Shown in pieces: positions 44,245-55,900 of a DNA stretch of 64,000 nt. The first letter of the stretch is position 1. Each line of letters starts with the position of its first letter. A program made the position numbers and the translations under genes. Under the pieces are notes generated by a model. The model did no database searches. It was given only the letters and a program-made list of their open reading frames with translations, and was not told the DNA's origin. Source of the stretch: Heligmosomoides polygyrus polygyrus. Taxonomy: Eukaryota; Nematoda; Chromadorea; Rhabditida; Heligmosomidae. The stretch spans positions 29,389,899 to 29,453,898 of the forward strand of contig OX377205.1 in assembly GCA_947396885.1 (NCBI GenBank). The letters are read 5' to 3'.

Positions 44245-45415
44245 CAGGGAATGCCGTCAGCTTCCCAAGGAACTTCGGATTGAGATCTATATCACGTGAA
44301 AGAGCTCGAGACGCTGATGACAGATATGTAGACCAAATTTACTAAACGGATCCCCTAAGCGAGTTATGGCCTGCGGAAGCCGCGATGTCTTCCATGTGTT
44401 AGGCGCGTTCAATCAGCGTTTGGCGCAGTACTGCGCGGTAATCAGCGGTTCGGCTATCAGCGCCGTCAGCAGAGCAGTGGTAGAGTGCTTTGGTTCGGTT
44501 CCCGCCGCTGACGGCTTTTTTGCACTTTATGACCTATCTTCGACGGGGACCTATAATCTCATTTTTAGCACATTTTTGAGCGAACGGCTAATTGCGACTT
44601 ACATCTAGGTCTATTTGAAGACGGAAACATGTTTCAGGTAAAATGTTTTATTCATGACGTGAAGCAAGTCAGAAGTTCACATCAAAACAAAATAAATAGT
44701 AAAAATAAAATCAAAAATCAACAAAACTCAATAAACATAAATAAAAAGTAAAGGCACTAGCTAAAAGTTCCGACTCTACCGACACGACTTCGGTCGAAAA
44801 ATTTTTTTCGCTGAAACTTCGTCTAGGGGGTTACTTGGTTGTGCTGATCACGATCCTGACATCCGTTTTTCACGATTCGGTCGGAGACACCCATACCTTT
44901 AACAAGGATGGTCCAGGCAGAGTCACCGATTTCGCTGGGCACTAGTTAAAAGTTCCGACTCCACTGACACGACTTCGCCCGAACGGTTGTAGCAACCGTA
45001 TGGGTGGTCTCCGACCAAATCGTAAAAAACGGATGTCAGATTCTTGATGAGCACCCTAGACAACCCCCATAGACGAAGTTTCAGCGAAAAAAAATTTCTC
45101 GTCGAAAATACGTCACAAAGTGCACGGCGGGAATCGAACCAATGAACCCAATCCTTTGGAACGAGCACTCTACCACTGCGCCGCCGCCGCTTCTGAAGGC
45201 GCTGATAGTCGAACCGCTGATTAGCACGCAATACTGCGCCCGATTGAACGCGCCTAACGCATGAAAGACATCGCGGCTTCCGCCGGCCATAACTCGCTTA
45301 GGAGATCCACTTAGCAAATTTGGTCTACATATCAGTGATCAGCGTCTCGAGCTCTTTCACATGATATAGGTGTCAATCCGAAGTTCCATGGGAAACTGAC
45401 GGCATTCCCTGGTAA
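44245..45415. repeat. Inverted repeat with tRNA-like boxes in both arms
   Basis: The left arm (44245-44640) and right arm (about 44945-45415) are inverted: AGCTCGAGACGCTGATGAC against its complement near 45345, and ATGTAGACCAAATTTACTAA against TTAGCAAATTTGGTCTACAT. The right arm, read on minus, has GGCGCAGTGGTAGAGTGCTC and later GGTTCGATTCCCGCCG, good Pol III A- and B-box matches. The left arm keeps AGCAGTGGTAGAGTGC and GGTTCGGTTCCCGCCG but has lost the bases between them, then runs into TTTTTT. The centre holds direct repeats of AAAAGTTCCGACTC (44763 and 44947). Confidence 0.75.
45121..45200 (-). repeat. tRNA-like (Pol III promoter-like) segment
   Basis: On minus, A-box-like GCGCAGTGGTAGAG and B-box-like GGTTCGATTCC are spaced as in a tRNA, but I cannot close a proper acceptor or anticodon stem. 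It looks like a tRNA-derived repeat head, not a functional tRNA gene. Confidence 0.5.
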
Positions 45416-45842
45416 GTTGATGATTCCTTTGGAAGATCCTATATCTCGAATACTCATCTTTCCTCTTCAACTTCTCCATGAATTCGCCGAGCTTTTACTT
45501 CAAGGTTTTTGCCTTGGGCTTATTCTCTAGAAACAGGAACACCTCTGGATAATCTTGCAAACACAATTTTGGCCAAGTATGTCTAGTAAACCTTTCATAC
45601 ATCGTTTTCTAGTGCTTTGGTAAATCTATTCATTCTGTCATGGTCCGTTCATGTGTGCAGTTGTCCAGTATAAGGTGGACTTGAGGCAGAACTCATGAAG
45701 GTTCTCGCCCATTTCCTCCGTACACTGGCTAAAACTCACTGGCAAGTTGAAATTCTCTTCCAGATGGTCTTAGGTCTCGCATTCTTTTGTCGCCTGCAGA
45801 TTGTTTACGCAGCGTTGCGACACTGAAAGATGATGAAATCTG

Positions 45843-45963
45843 GGGCCGGACTCATGAACGTGGCCGGAGGTAAATCCTACCCCCATCTACCTCGACGGCC
45901 ACTTACCCGCCACTTTTCCTGATGTTATCTCTGTCTCTGATTCATGACGGCCAAAGCAAGGGT
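45843..45963. repeat. Left part of a MITE split by the LTR element
   Basis: Starts GGGGCCGGACTCATGAACG. The matching outer right end TCCATGAATCCGGCCTC lies at about 48746-48762, beyond the LTR element. The two parts together would make a MITE of about 430 bp into which the LTR element inserted. Confidence 0.5.
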
Positions 45964-46120
45964 TGTCAGGTATAGTGGCGACCGCCTCTGTAAGCCACGT
46001 TCCTACATGGATTGGAAGGTTGGCAGTCTCCCTAACTGCATTCTTGCTAGATGGTTGTTGTATATATTATAGACTAATAATAAAGGTTTGTGAACCCTAC
46101 TCCCAGGCAGGAGCATGACA
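45964..46120 (+). repeat. 5' LTR (157 bp)
   Basis: Begins TGTCAGGTATAGTGGCG, ends GGAGCATGACA. It matches 48297-48455 with about four substitutions and two single-base indels. It carries AATAAA near 46077 and a TATATATTA stretch. The terminal inverted bases TGTCA/TGACA are typical for LTRs. Confidence 0.93.
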
Positions 46121-46136
46121 TGGAGGTCCCGGGGAG
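46121..46136 (+). promoter_or_regulatory. Primer-binding-site-like sequence
   Basis: TGGAGGTCCCGGGGAG abuts the 5' LTR and is the complement of a possible tRNA 3' end (...ACCTCCA). I could not name the tRNA with confidence. Confidence 0.6.
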
Positions 46137-47163
46137 ATTACTTTTGCTCAAAAATTTCTAAAAGAAGTTAGCAGTACGGGAGACTCCGTTTTGACGGCCA
46201 TCAAAACGTATTTATATCTCGAGATATACACATCACACCGCATGCACATTGCACATTTCTCACAAAGCATGCTGGCATGATTTTTTTTGTACTGAGCATG
46301 ATTTTTATCACTTCCACTTTTTCGTTTGTCTTCGTCGTGGCGCATGAATGAGGCAGAGCATGTAACTTTACAGCTATTTTTAAAGAAGTATTATCATGGT
46401 TACATTATTGTTTAACTTTTGTTCCACATTATTCTTCTTCTATACCGTACACACTTAATTACGATATTGCAGTAGAAAAGTTGAGTTATCTTATTTTATG
46501 CTGCCTTTTTAAACTCTAATTATCGATTGCGAAAAGTACGATTTTCGCTAGTCGCATTAGCGATTTGAAGCGAACATCGTATTTTCCGACCTGGCGTCTT
46601 CAAAAACACTAAGTGTGCGGAAAGTACGTTCTTCACATGAGTCACTGCCGAGTGCAAACTACCTCCCTTGTGAACCTCGTACTTTTCCGATTTTCCCTTT
46701 TGCGCACGTCCTAGAGGATTTCTTTGCATTCATGTTTTCGTTATCACGTTATTAGCTTAATCAAATCTTTCACTATTAGCTTATTAAAACGTCTAATTTA
46801 TAGCTCATTTTTCTAACCTTCAATTCTTAAGTTATCTTCAATTCACTTGCTACATTTTACTCTGCCATTCATGCCACCGCTAGCTTGTATATAATCTGTA
46901 CATAGGACGTCCAAAAAATCCGAAAGAGAAAAAAATATTTTTTTAGATTTATTTTTATTCGATGTTAATAGAACTTCGCCCATTGGCTACACTACCGTAT
47001 ACTAGGTAATGTCGGCATAACAAAGGAGCCGAAACGTGGCTTCGAGCATACACTCGACGGTGTCGACCAGAGCTCACGTAAGTACCCACTTAAAAATAGC
47101 GGCGTCGACGAGGCTATGATAATTCCACTGGTAGGGAAAAGAGAGCGGTAACCCATACTGAGG

Positions 47164-47385
47164 TCATCCAACAGTAATAGGGCATATCACGAACGTAGTC
47201 CACAATCCTGTAACGATAACGGTTACTTCAATAACGGAGGAATTCGAAGCCCACGTGGATATCACGGACGCGATTCTCAAATCCCTAGAAATAACGCTTC
47301 TCACAATTACGTGAGAAATTATGATGACCAACATGATAACGGTCGATATCGGGATTATTCTAATGAATTTCCGCACAACTGCTGA
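47164..47385 (+). pseudogene. Gag-like Asn/Arg/Tyr-rich remnant
   Basis: A 73-codon frame rich in N, R, G, Y and D (for example CNDNGYFNNGGIRSPRGY and NYDDQHDNGRYRDY), ending in a stop. Such composition is seen in the nucleic-acid-binding tails of retrotransposon Gag proteins. No CCHC knuckle is visible. It lies in the middle of the short-LTR element. Confidence 0.4.
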
Positions 47386-48296
47386 GAAGTCACTGTGACG
47401 GCATAAAAATCTATTGCATTCAAAATAACGCCCTATATTATAACGAAGGGAAAAATATTCGGTTAGGTAAAGTAGACGAATGTCACCAAAAAGAGATTTT
47501 GTAGCAGAATCACGAAAACCCCTTTGCCGGAGGTTACTTGAGCAGAAATAGCATGTTTTGTTCTAAGCCGCGTCATTTACCAAGAGGTAAAGTCATAACG
47601 ATTTCGAAATATTTTTGACATTTTACAGAATATAACGATGTCCGTAAAACTGATAAGGACATAGAGAAATTCGGACTATGATTACGACAGTGAATACACT
47701 TTCGCAAAAACTCATTTCGAGTTAACTTTAAACATTTTCACCAGAAGGTCGGAAAAGTAACGATTAGTAGAATAACGATTTAATATAAACCAAATTCATA
47801 ACGGTATCTAATCAATATTTGAAGGAGCTATGCGGAGATACCAGTGCTCGAACTGGTTCCTTGGAAGAAGAGGTACCAGAACTCAGAAAAGCATTCTTGA
47901 CTTGTCAGTCGCAAGATGATGCGATGGCAATGATGGCAAACAAGGACTTAAACCTGGTCGCCAATGTGGGTCACGCCGATAAAACGTGCTCCAGAGATGC
48001 TATGGTCGACGGCTCTAGAGATGCGGTGGCCCCAAGCAAGGCCGGTGGCAGTATGCGGGCAGCGATTCGAGCAATGCCTCGAAGGCACATGATCAGGAGC
48101 CCCTATGATCTGGCCCTAGGCTTATGTACAAATTTTCGCCCTGTGCGCACTTGAAGAAGTCCTCCCATAACCGTCTCTATGTCCATAGACCCATCATTTT
48201 AATTCATCATTGGAGTGAATATTTGTTTTTGTTGTTATTTAAAAATTGTTGTGTTGTATATTTTTGTCGAGGCCGACAAATTCGAAAGGAAGGGCA

Positions 48297-48455
48297 TGTC
48301 ACGGTATAGTGGCGACCGCCTCTGTAAGCCACGCCCCTACATGGATTGGAAGGTTGGCAGTCTCCCTAACTGCATTCTTGCTAGATGGTTGATGTATATA
48401 TTATAGACTAATAATAAAGGTTTGTAAACCCTTACTCCCAGGCAGGAGCATGACA
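48297..48455 (+). repeat. 3' LTR (159 bp)
   Basis: Begins TGTCACGGTATAGTGGCG, ends GGAGCATGACA, preceded by the polypurine tract GAAAGGAAGGG and followed by the GGGT target duplication. Confidence 0.93.
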
Positions 48456-48598
48456 GGGTTTTGCTCCACTGCCTATTTCTGACCCAATGCATCTATCCGC
48501 TGCCCCGTTGCCAGCTTTGAGCGGTAGCCAGCTCAGAGGTGGAAACGGGCCAGTGGAGGGATGCATTGGGTCAGAAATTGGCAGTGGAGGAAAACCCT
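48456..48598. repeat. 143-bp palindromic MITE next to the 3' LTR
   Basis: GGGTTTTGCTCCACTGCC at the left and GGCAGTGGAGGAAAACCC at the right form about 38 bp of inverted repeat with two mismatches, including TTTCTGACCCAATGCATC and its complement. Its first four bases are the LTR element's target duplication, so the LTR element inserted exactly at, or very near, this edge. Confidence 0.8.
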
Positions 48599-48762
48599 CG
48601 CCTTGAAGGTAAATGTTCCCCTACGCGCTGACGAGGTAGCATTTACCTCGACACTTACCTCGGGTTTTTCCCGCCGCGCGTTTATGAATCGCGCATAAGT
48701 GGGGAGTGGAGGTAAATCTTGCACGTACTCTCAGATAAGCCGTCCATGAATCCGGCCTCTGG

Positions 48763-49860
48763 GAGACGCCGCAGGCGGTACGAGAAAAAAGCACATTTAG
48801 CATGTATAATCTTTGAATTTGGGGATTCATTCAGTAGCCTTTGAATATTGTGCAAGCAACAGCAGCTTGGAAGGAGGTACACCAATTGACCATGGTGCTC
48901 AGTATGCTGCGGTGGGTAGGTAGTTTTGGCACACGGCTATGTCAACACCCCACGTGAAAACGAAAAGTTAGGTGCACGCAGCGGGCCGGCAAGGCATCTT
49001 GGAGTGTAAGTTGGATCAGGCAGACCTAGGAGTTCTCTTCTAGTTCTGTGCAAAACCGTTTTACGTGACTGCTCCATGGGCACAACCTCGATGCAGGCAT
49101 CAGCCCGTTAAGTACCGAAAGAACTAATAATTATGACACGAAAAGCCCACCAGTAGAACGCTAACGTTCAGACAAGGTATCTGCGCTCAAAATTTTCTGT
49201 TGTGTTCGCTTTTCGCAAAGCATTTAAAATACGTCTAGCAACCAAAACTATTCTCTCCGTCCCATTGTTTGACTGTTTCAGCTGTCGAACATTTAAACAG
49301 TGCCAAATTTGGTTAGGCATACCTTACGAGCGGGGCAGACCAGTATATTAGAGGAAGGTTTGCGACTCAACGAAAAACTTTTCTTCCTTCTGAATAAAAA
49401 ATATTCAGCTACCCTAGCTGGGAGCGAGAGAGGACGATTTCGTGCGCTTTGCCTGGAAGGGAGCCCTGATTAAACGTAAACGGATTGGCATCGGTCTCTT
49501 ATCGCCAATTTGGCTGTGCTAGAACTGCTTCTTGCTGATTTCAAGTTTTTTCAGGGCCATAGTCGGGGTATGCAATATTAGTGGAGACTAAAAATGGAAT
49601 GGTCAACTCACTGTGAAAAAAATCCGTTTAATCTCTGAAAATTTCCGTTAAGTCCTTAAGACAAATTTAAACAATTTCGACAGACAGTTTAGACAGACAA
49701 TTTCGTACAGTTCGATCATTAATAGGAAGTCAAGGATTTTTCGAAAAATCATATCAAGGCTTTCTACCACCCTAATACATCTCATCTTATAATATCACAA
49801 TGCCCTGTTATCCTGATAGCAATTCGAGTCCGTTTCTTATAAATTTTGCATTTGGTGGTC
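48763..49860. other. No gene recognised
   Basis: No coding motif or repeat end seen between the split MITE and the RTE relic. Confidence 0.4.
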
Positions 49861-52800
49861 AATTAGGTGGCGATGTCCGTTCCTCGACATGGTGCCTCCG
49901 CTTTTGCGAGCCGAGCCGAACACGGACACTTGAGTGGAGGCGACAGGCCCTTGTGGTAGGGCGGCCTACGAAGATCCCATGTCACATCGCATGGTTGATG
50001 GTGCTTCATGTATCGCGAGATAATGCTACGGCGTTCGACGCACATTCGCAAAGCTCGACGAGTGTGGAAAGTATTCGAGGGTTCCTGATGCGAGGACGAC
50101 ATTGGGGAAACTGTGCTAGTCCAAAAGTCCCGCAACGGAGGAAATATCCGTGTGGCAACGCTGAATGTGGGTGGTTGTCGGGCCGATCCTTTGAGTTGGC
50201 AGAGGCACTGTAGCGAAGAAAGGTTGACTTTTGTGCGCAAGAGAGGTGGTACTGTAGCAAATCAAGGGACATAGTCCAAGGCTTTAAGTCCGTTCTGTGT
50301 GGCAGTCCCAGGACCACATGCGGTGTTGGTATAATCGTCGCCGAACGCTTAATAGACGCGATTGGACGCATGGAGCGTTTTAGCGACCGCATGGTGATGA
50401 CTGTTGTTGCTACTGAACGGCGAATGTATCACCTCTTCTCTGCGTATGCTCTGCAGACTGGCTGCTCTGAAAGCGACAAGATGAGGAGCCTGTTTGATGA
50501 GAAGGCAGCGGAAGTTCCGTCAGCTGACGTAATTATTGTTGCATGTGATCTTATTGGTCACGTCGGAACAAAAGACGTTTACTGCTGCCATGGTGGTTTC
50601 GGATACCCGTCATGTAAGGTCGATGGTGAGCGCATACCTGAGTATGCAGAGTCACACTATCTCACCATCGTGAACACGAAGTTTCGAAGACGCAACTACT
50701 ACCTCATCTCATTTTATAGCGGGAACACTAGAACGCAAATCGACGTTGTCCTTGTCAGGAATCGAGACCAAGGGTCACTGGTTACTGACACGAAGATCGT
50801 GTCTTACGAGGCGGTCGCCACGCAACATCGGCCGCTGATGTGCACTATGAAGGTCGCTCCTCTGAGCACTATGCAGACCGAGCGTTGCGGTCCAGAGAAT
50901 TAAGTGGTGGCGATTGAAGGAGAATGAAGCAGTTGGGACGATTCGCATTTAGTTGCCGACGGTCACGACCGTGAAGAAACCTGGCGTGGTGCCATCGAAG
51001 CCATGCTAGCGCTGCAGGCCTCGAACTTGGAACTACGAAACCGGGACGGCGTAAGGTCGGCAGTCATGGCTGTGGACTAACGAGGCTAAAGAAAAAGCCC
51101 GTGAGAAGAAGAAGTTATACCATGCATTCCTCAGCGACAAGACAGCCGAGAAATGGCGCGTGTATCAGGAAGCGAAGAAATCGGCCAAGTGAGCAGTGGC
51201 CGTTTCAAGAGCCATTCATTACGATGATGTCAACGAGAGACATGAGTAGCGTAATTGTGAGCGATTTCTTTATCGACTCGCCGAGTTCCGTCATCGCCAG
51301 ACCAAGGATGTTGAAAAATTCTGCGGCATCAACAATGAGAATGGCCATCTCCTAATGGACCGCAAAATAGCCTTGAATCGATGGCGAAACTACTTCGAAG
51401 AAATCTCGACGGTAGAGTTTGCCCGGCCAGCCATTCCATCTGCTCCTCCGGTGTACGGTGCCGTTCAGAAAATCACTATTGAGGAGACAGAAGTGGCTTC
51501 AAAGAAGATGAAGCCAGGCAGGGCAACGGGGCCTGACGGTCTGGCGACCAATTTGTGGAAGTTGAAATCCTGGTACCCAGCTAGTAGCTGACGATGTTCT
51601 TCAACTAGGTGATTGCGGATAAGAAAGTACCTGATAGTTGGTAGATTAGCACGGCGATTCCGATTTGGAAGAAGAGAGGTAATCTAGCAGACTGCACATG
51701 CTACCGTCCAATTCGTTTGCTTGCATAGCAAGAAGATCTTTGAGCGAATTGTTGACGGAAGCATTCGTGACGTCGTCCAGCTTTCTACCAGCCAGTGTAG
51801 CTTCGTACCTGAATGTGCTACTGTCGATGCCATACACGCCGTTCGTCTACTTATGGAAAGGCACCTCGTGAGGTTATATCGTACGCCCTACGATATCATG
51901 GAGTTCCCGAAGAGCTTATTGAGTGGGTGCGGCTACTCTACTCTTGACCGAGGAGTAGAGTCCAAGCGCCAGCAGATACGTCTATGGAGTTTCCTTGTCG
52001 TATTTGTCGGAGTGCATCAAGGTTCTGCGCTCTCCCACTGCTCTTCATCATCGTCATGGATGCCATATCACGTGATCTTCAGCGGCCGGTTCCTTGGACG
52101 TTGCTTTAAGCTGACCATGTAATGCTTGCTTGCGAAGATGAGATTGAACACCAGCAGCAGGTACAAGCTTGGAGCGATCGCTTGGATAGATTTGGACTCA
52201 AACTTAATGTCAAAAAACCAAGTGTAACCAGTGACGAAGATGAGTCCAGCTTCATTAAGCTTAATAGCATTGAGCTGCCACGTACTTCGGTATTCAAGTA
52301 CATAGGATCAGCAATCGCGTCCGATGGCGGTGTACTCGTTGAAGTCAACTCACGCGTGAGTGCAGCGTGGTTCAAATGGCGCTCTCTGACGAGAGTGCTC
52401 TGCGACAGATACCAGAGCGGCTTAAATCGAAAATCCATTGTGCAGTCGCCCGACCTTTGGCTATTTATGGTGTTGTGTGCTGGCCCGTCACTAAAGAAAT
52501 TGAAAGGCGCCTCAGCGTAATGGAAACGAAGATGCTACGGTGGACGACCGGAATTACGCGTTTGGACTGTGTGCGCAACGACTCAATTCGGCAAAGATTT
52601 GGTGTCACCCCGATAGTTGAGAAATTGCGTGAAGCTCGTATGAGATGGTACGGTCATGTTCTTCGCGCAAACGGTGACACTGCGCGAAAGGCTGGTCTTA
52701 ACTTTGAGGTGCCCGGAAAGCGGCTACGAGAAAGACCAAAGCAGCGCTGGCTTGGTACGCTGCATCAGGACTTGAAGATGGCTAGGTTGCACCGTGATCA

Positions 52801-52890
52801 GGTATTTGATCGGGAAATATTTAGGTATTTGATCCAGTATTCCAGGAAAGCGGACCACGCAGCAAAGAGGGACGAACGCTGAAGAAGAAG
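49860..52890 (+). pseudogene. RTE-type non-LTR retrotransposon, near full length but degenerate
   Basis: The + strand carries endonuclease then reverse transcriptase. Endonuclease: VRIATLNVG-like start near 50150, RRMYHLFSAYALQTGCSESD, VIIVACDLIGHVGTK, SFYSGNTRTQIDVVLVRN and the ATQHRPLMCTM end. Linker and RT: KARE-rich stretch, MKPGRATGPDGLATNLWKL, FVPEC, VHQGSALSH-like, then the active-site region ADHVMLAC near 52108, where the usual second Asp of YADD is His. C-terminal: GLKLNVKKPSV, IELPRTSVFKYIGSAIASDG, MRWYGHVLRANGDTARKAGL, KRLRERPKQRWLGTLHQDLK. It ends in GAAGAAGAAG at about 52886. Many frameshifts and stops; dead. It ends about 100 bases from the SSP exon 2 on the other strand. Confidence 0.88.
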
Positions 52891-52970
52891 GTCAATTAAA
52901 TGCAGTTTCATTGAAGTCAGACACTTAAAATCTTTCACATCATGACGATGAACACGGGCCAGAAACAGAA

Positions 52971-52976
52971 TTTATT
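52971..52976 (-). terminator. AATAAA polyadenylation signal of the second SSP gene
   Basis: On the minus strand AATAAA begins 12 bases after the TGA stop at 52990-52988, supporting 52988-53119 as a true last exon. Confidence 0.75.
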
Positions 52977-52987
52977 GTTGAGCCATT

Positions 52988-55900
52988 TCATGTGGCACTG
53001 AGGTTGATGGTCACATTGCCGGTCGGTTGAACCTGTGCAAACGCCGCTTGGGCATCGGTCGCATCTGCTGGTGCTGGAGCGAACTGCACGACTAACTTGT
53101 CCTCCTTCGGAGGTCCTGCCTGAAATCTTGCTTTATTTTGATTCTGAAGAATGCACATCCTATCTATCCTATTTTCAGGTGGGATAACCTTGAAGTTACA
53201 ATGCCTGCTTCCTTGGGGGAGCAAGCTGAGGCCGGATTCATCAACAGTTAACCCGTGGGTATGCGGGTGATAAGGGGTAGAGATAAGATAAGAGTTAGGC
53301 AGAGATAACGCAAGACTCAGACACGCAGGCTTCATTGTGGGTATCTCTACCCCTTATACCCGCGGGTTAGTCGTTGATGAATCCGGCCCCTGAACATATA
53401 AAAGCGCGCGGCGGCCGCGGTTCTGCTGCGGCAAGCGCGACAACTACACAGTGTGTGCTGCTATAGTCACGAAGCCCAATCCTTTTGTAACTGCATAAGC
53501 TTCTTCTGCTACATCTGCTCAGCTATGTGAAGGCCCTCCGGTGCACTTAATCAGCGAAAATAGATATTTCGATAGGGAATTGGATGACCTAATCGAAGAA
53601 ATAAGGAACTGCTTCCATTGTGAGAAGATTTTGTCTCTCTTTATGACAAGAAGCTTCAATTCTAAAGGCCACATATCTATGTACAATACAGCATAACTCG
53701 GGAATTTGTTAGAGCCCCATTCCCAATATAACAGCCCACCTAGGAGCGATGCGTCAGAGGCGATTCGGCGGTTTTCGCCGCGCGTGCGACAGGGGCCGCC
53801 GCGCGCGCGGCGAAAACCTGTATGTTCGTACTACCAGCCGCTTCCTTGATTTGGCCCCTCCAGACTTCGAAGAAGGCAATACCGCCAAAAAGTGACCGCT
53901 AAAACCGTTTACCAGGCTCGAGATGGAGCAACGTTTCACAATGCTGAAGCTTATTGAGAGCGATCCTGGCGTCCATACTATGTCGCGCCTCTGACGGCTC
54001 GAGACCTTAATGCTGTGGCGCAACTACTAAGCTACTACTACATCTACTGGTATCTTTCCTAGACAGGTCTGGTACGAATTCATCGAACTCTGAGGGGTGT
54101 CAGGCTTTGTTGGAGGCGCGGAAGCCACCGAACCGCAGATTGATTCGGGGAACATGCGATGGCCGGCGCCTCCTGCAACTGCGCTACACGCACCCAAGGG
54201 AGGACGATAGATAGGCAAATCGCCTACTCCTTTTTCAATTTGGATAGATCCCTGTATATTACTTCGTGCCGGCAAATTCTTCGGCCTAGTTATGGGGCAT
54301 CCTTGTTTCATCTTCGAACTGTTCCTCAGTTCTTTGGTCATCTTCTAGTCTTCTAGGAGTCGGAGATGTTCAGGTCTTGCCAAAGTTAACCGAGCCTTGC
54401 ATAATTTCAACGTCACTAGAAAAGTAAGTAGCGTCAATGAAGAGGTTTTAGCTTAACCAAGTACAATGTTTGGAGTAGAGAACTATGCATTGACCAGCAA
54501 ATTGTAAAGGCAAAATACAGGGTGCGTCAAAAGTTCTTGGACACATGTAATGGACCGTCCAAACGGCTGTTTTAAAGCAAATCAGATGATATTCATAAAC
54601 TTTATTAACTTTATTATTGACTAAGCACATATAAAGAAGCGGCTAAATTTCAAAATGGCCTCCTTTAGCACAAATACACGCCTTTAATCGCTCGGGGAAC
54701 GCATCCACGGCGGCACGCAGGGGTCTTCATCAATCTCTCCCCAGGCTTTCTCCAGGGCTCTTTGAAGTGAAGCAGTGTTCGTGTGGGATGTTGCATAGGC
54801 CTTACTCTTCAATATGGACCAGATTGTGTTATCCATCGGATTGTGGTCCGGGTCTTCTGTATCACTTTAGCCTTATGAGCGGGCGCAGAATCTTGATGAT
54901 AAGTCCAGTCTCCTAGAGCTGGATGGTTTGCGTCAAGAAAAGGCACAATATGTTGTTCTACCGTGAGTTGTACATTGAAGAAGTCCACGCTTACGAGGAA
55001 ATGCCCCCTCCCAATCCGCATAGCGCCACCTTGCAGGGATGAGTATATCGGCAATCGCAAGTGGCCCCCTAGGTCACTTAGCGCAGCAAATTTTCTTCTT
55101 GTGCTCGCAGGGACGAGCAGCTATTAGGTTGTTCCATAAGCCCCGCCGTTTTTTTAAACGATTCATTGCAGATTTCGCCGGCGGTCTCTTGCATTGCGCT
55201 ATACAGCCCTCGAAAGAGAATGGTCTGCGCTATCAGAATGTGCATTGCATTTCTTTCTTCATCATGGATTTTTTCAATTTTTAGGTCATTAAAATGAAAA
55301 GTGAAGAAGTGAAGAAGTGGCCATCGCGCAGTCGCTTCTCTCCGCTTAGGTTTGGAATTTTTGTGCGGTTTTTCACAGCATTTGGAAGACAATGTTCTGT
55401 ACTACAAAAATTCGTGGTGGTCCTATTGGCTCATTTGTCCCTTATTGATTTCTAGGTCATCAAATTGGGACGCCCGACGTTCCCGTCCGAGTTTTTACCG
55501 ACAGCTCCTGCTCCGGGGTGGACTTTTTGCTTGGTATTATACGTCGTTCGGAAGAGAATGTTTTGTTCAATAAGAATCTGTGTCGCATTTAACGGATCAT
55601 GCTGATTTCTGTCGAATATCAACAACTGAACAAGGAGTTGTTGGTGAAGATGATTTTTCTCTCTTTGTTGATATTCGACAGAGATCAGCATGAGCCAATA
55701 AACGAGACACAAATTCTTATTGAGCAAGACATCCTCTTCCGAACGAAATATAGCAACAAGCAAAAAATTCCAACCACAGAGCTCTCGGGAAAAATTCGGA
55801 TGGAAGTCTGTTTTTCCCAATTTGATGACCTAAAAATCAATAAAGGACAAATGAGCAAATAGCGGCAACACGCATCCTTGTAGTATAGAAAATTGTGTCC

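Larger units (their letters stand above)
45964..48455 (+). mobile_element. Short-LTR retrotransposon, non-autonomous, 2492 bp
   Basis: Two 157-159-bp LTRs bound a 2.18-kb interior. The target duplication is GGGT (45960-45963 and 48456-48459). Directly after the 5' LTR comes TGGAGGTCCCGGGGAG, starting with TGG as a tRNA primer-binding site should. Directly before the 3' LTR is the purine tract GAAAGGAAGGG. The interior has no reverse transcriptase or integrase; only an Asn/Arg/Gly-rich Gag-like remnant (47164-47385) and an unrecognised frame (47819-48154) are visible. It resembles a TRIM/LARD-type derivative of a Ty3- or BEL-like element; a 4-bp duplication does not decide between them. Confidence 0.88.

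Noticed and set aside
53754..54023. Arg/Ser-rich minus-strand frame next to a GC-rich palindrome
   Set aside because: Composition-driven, no motif, and inside the inferred SSP intron.
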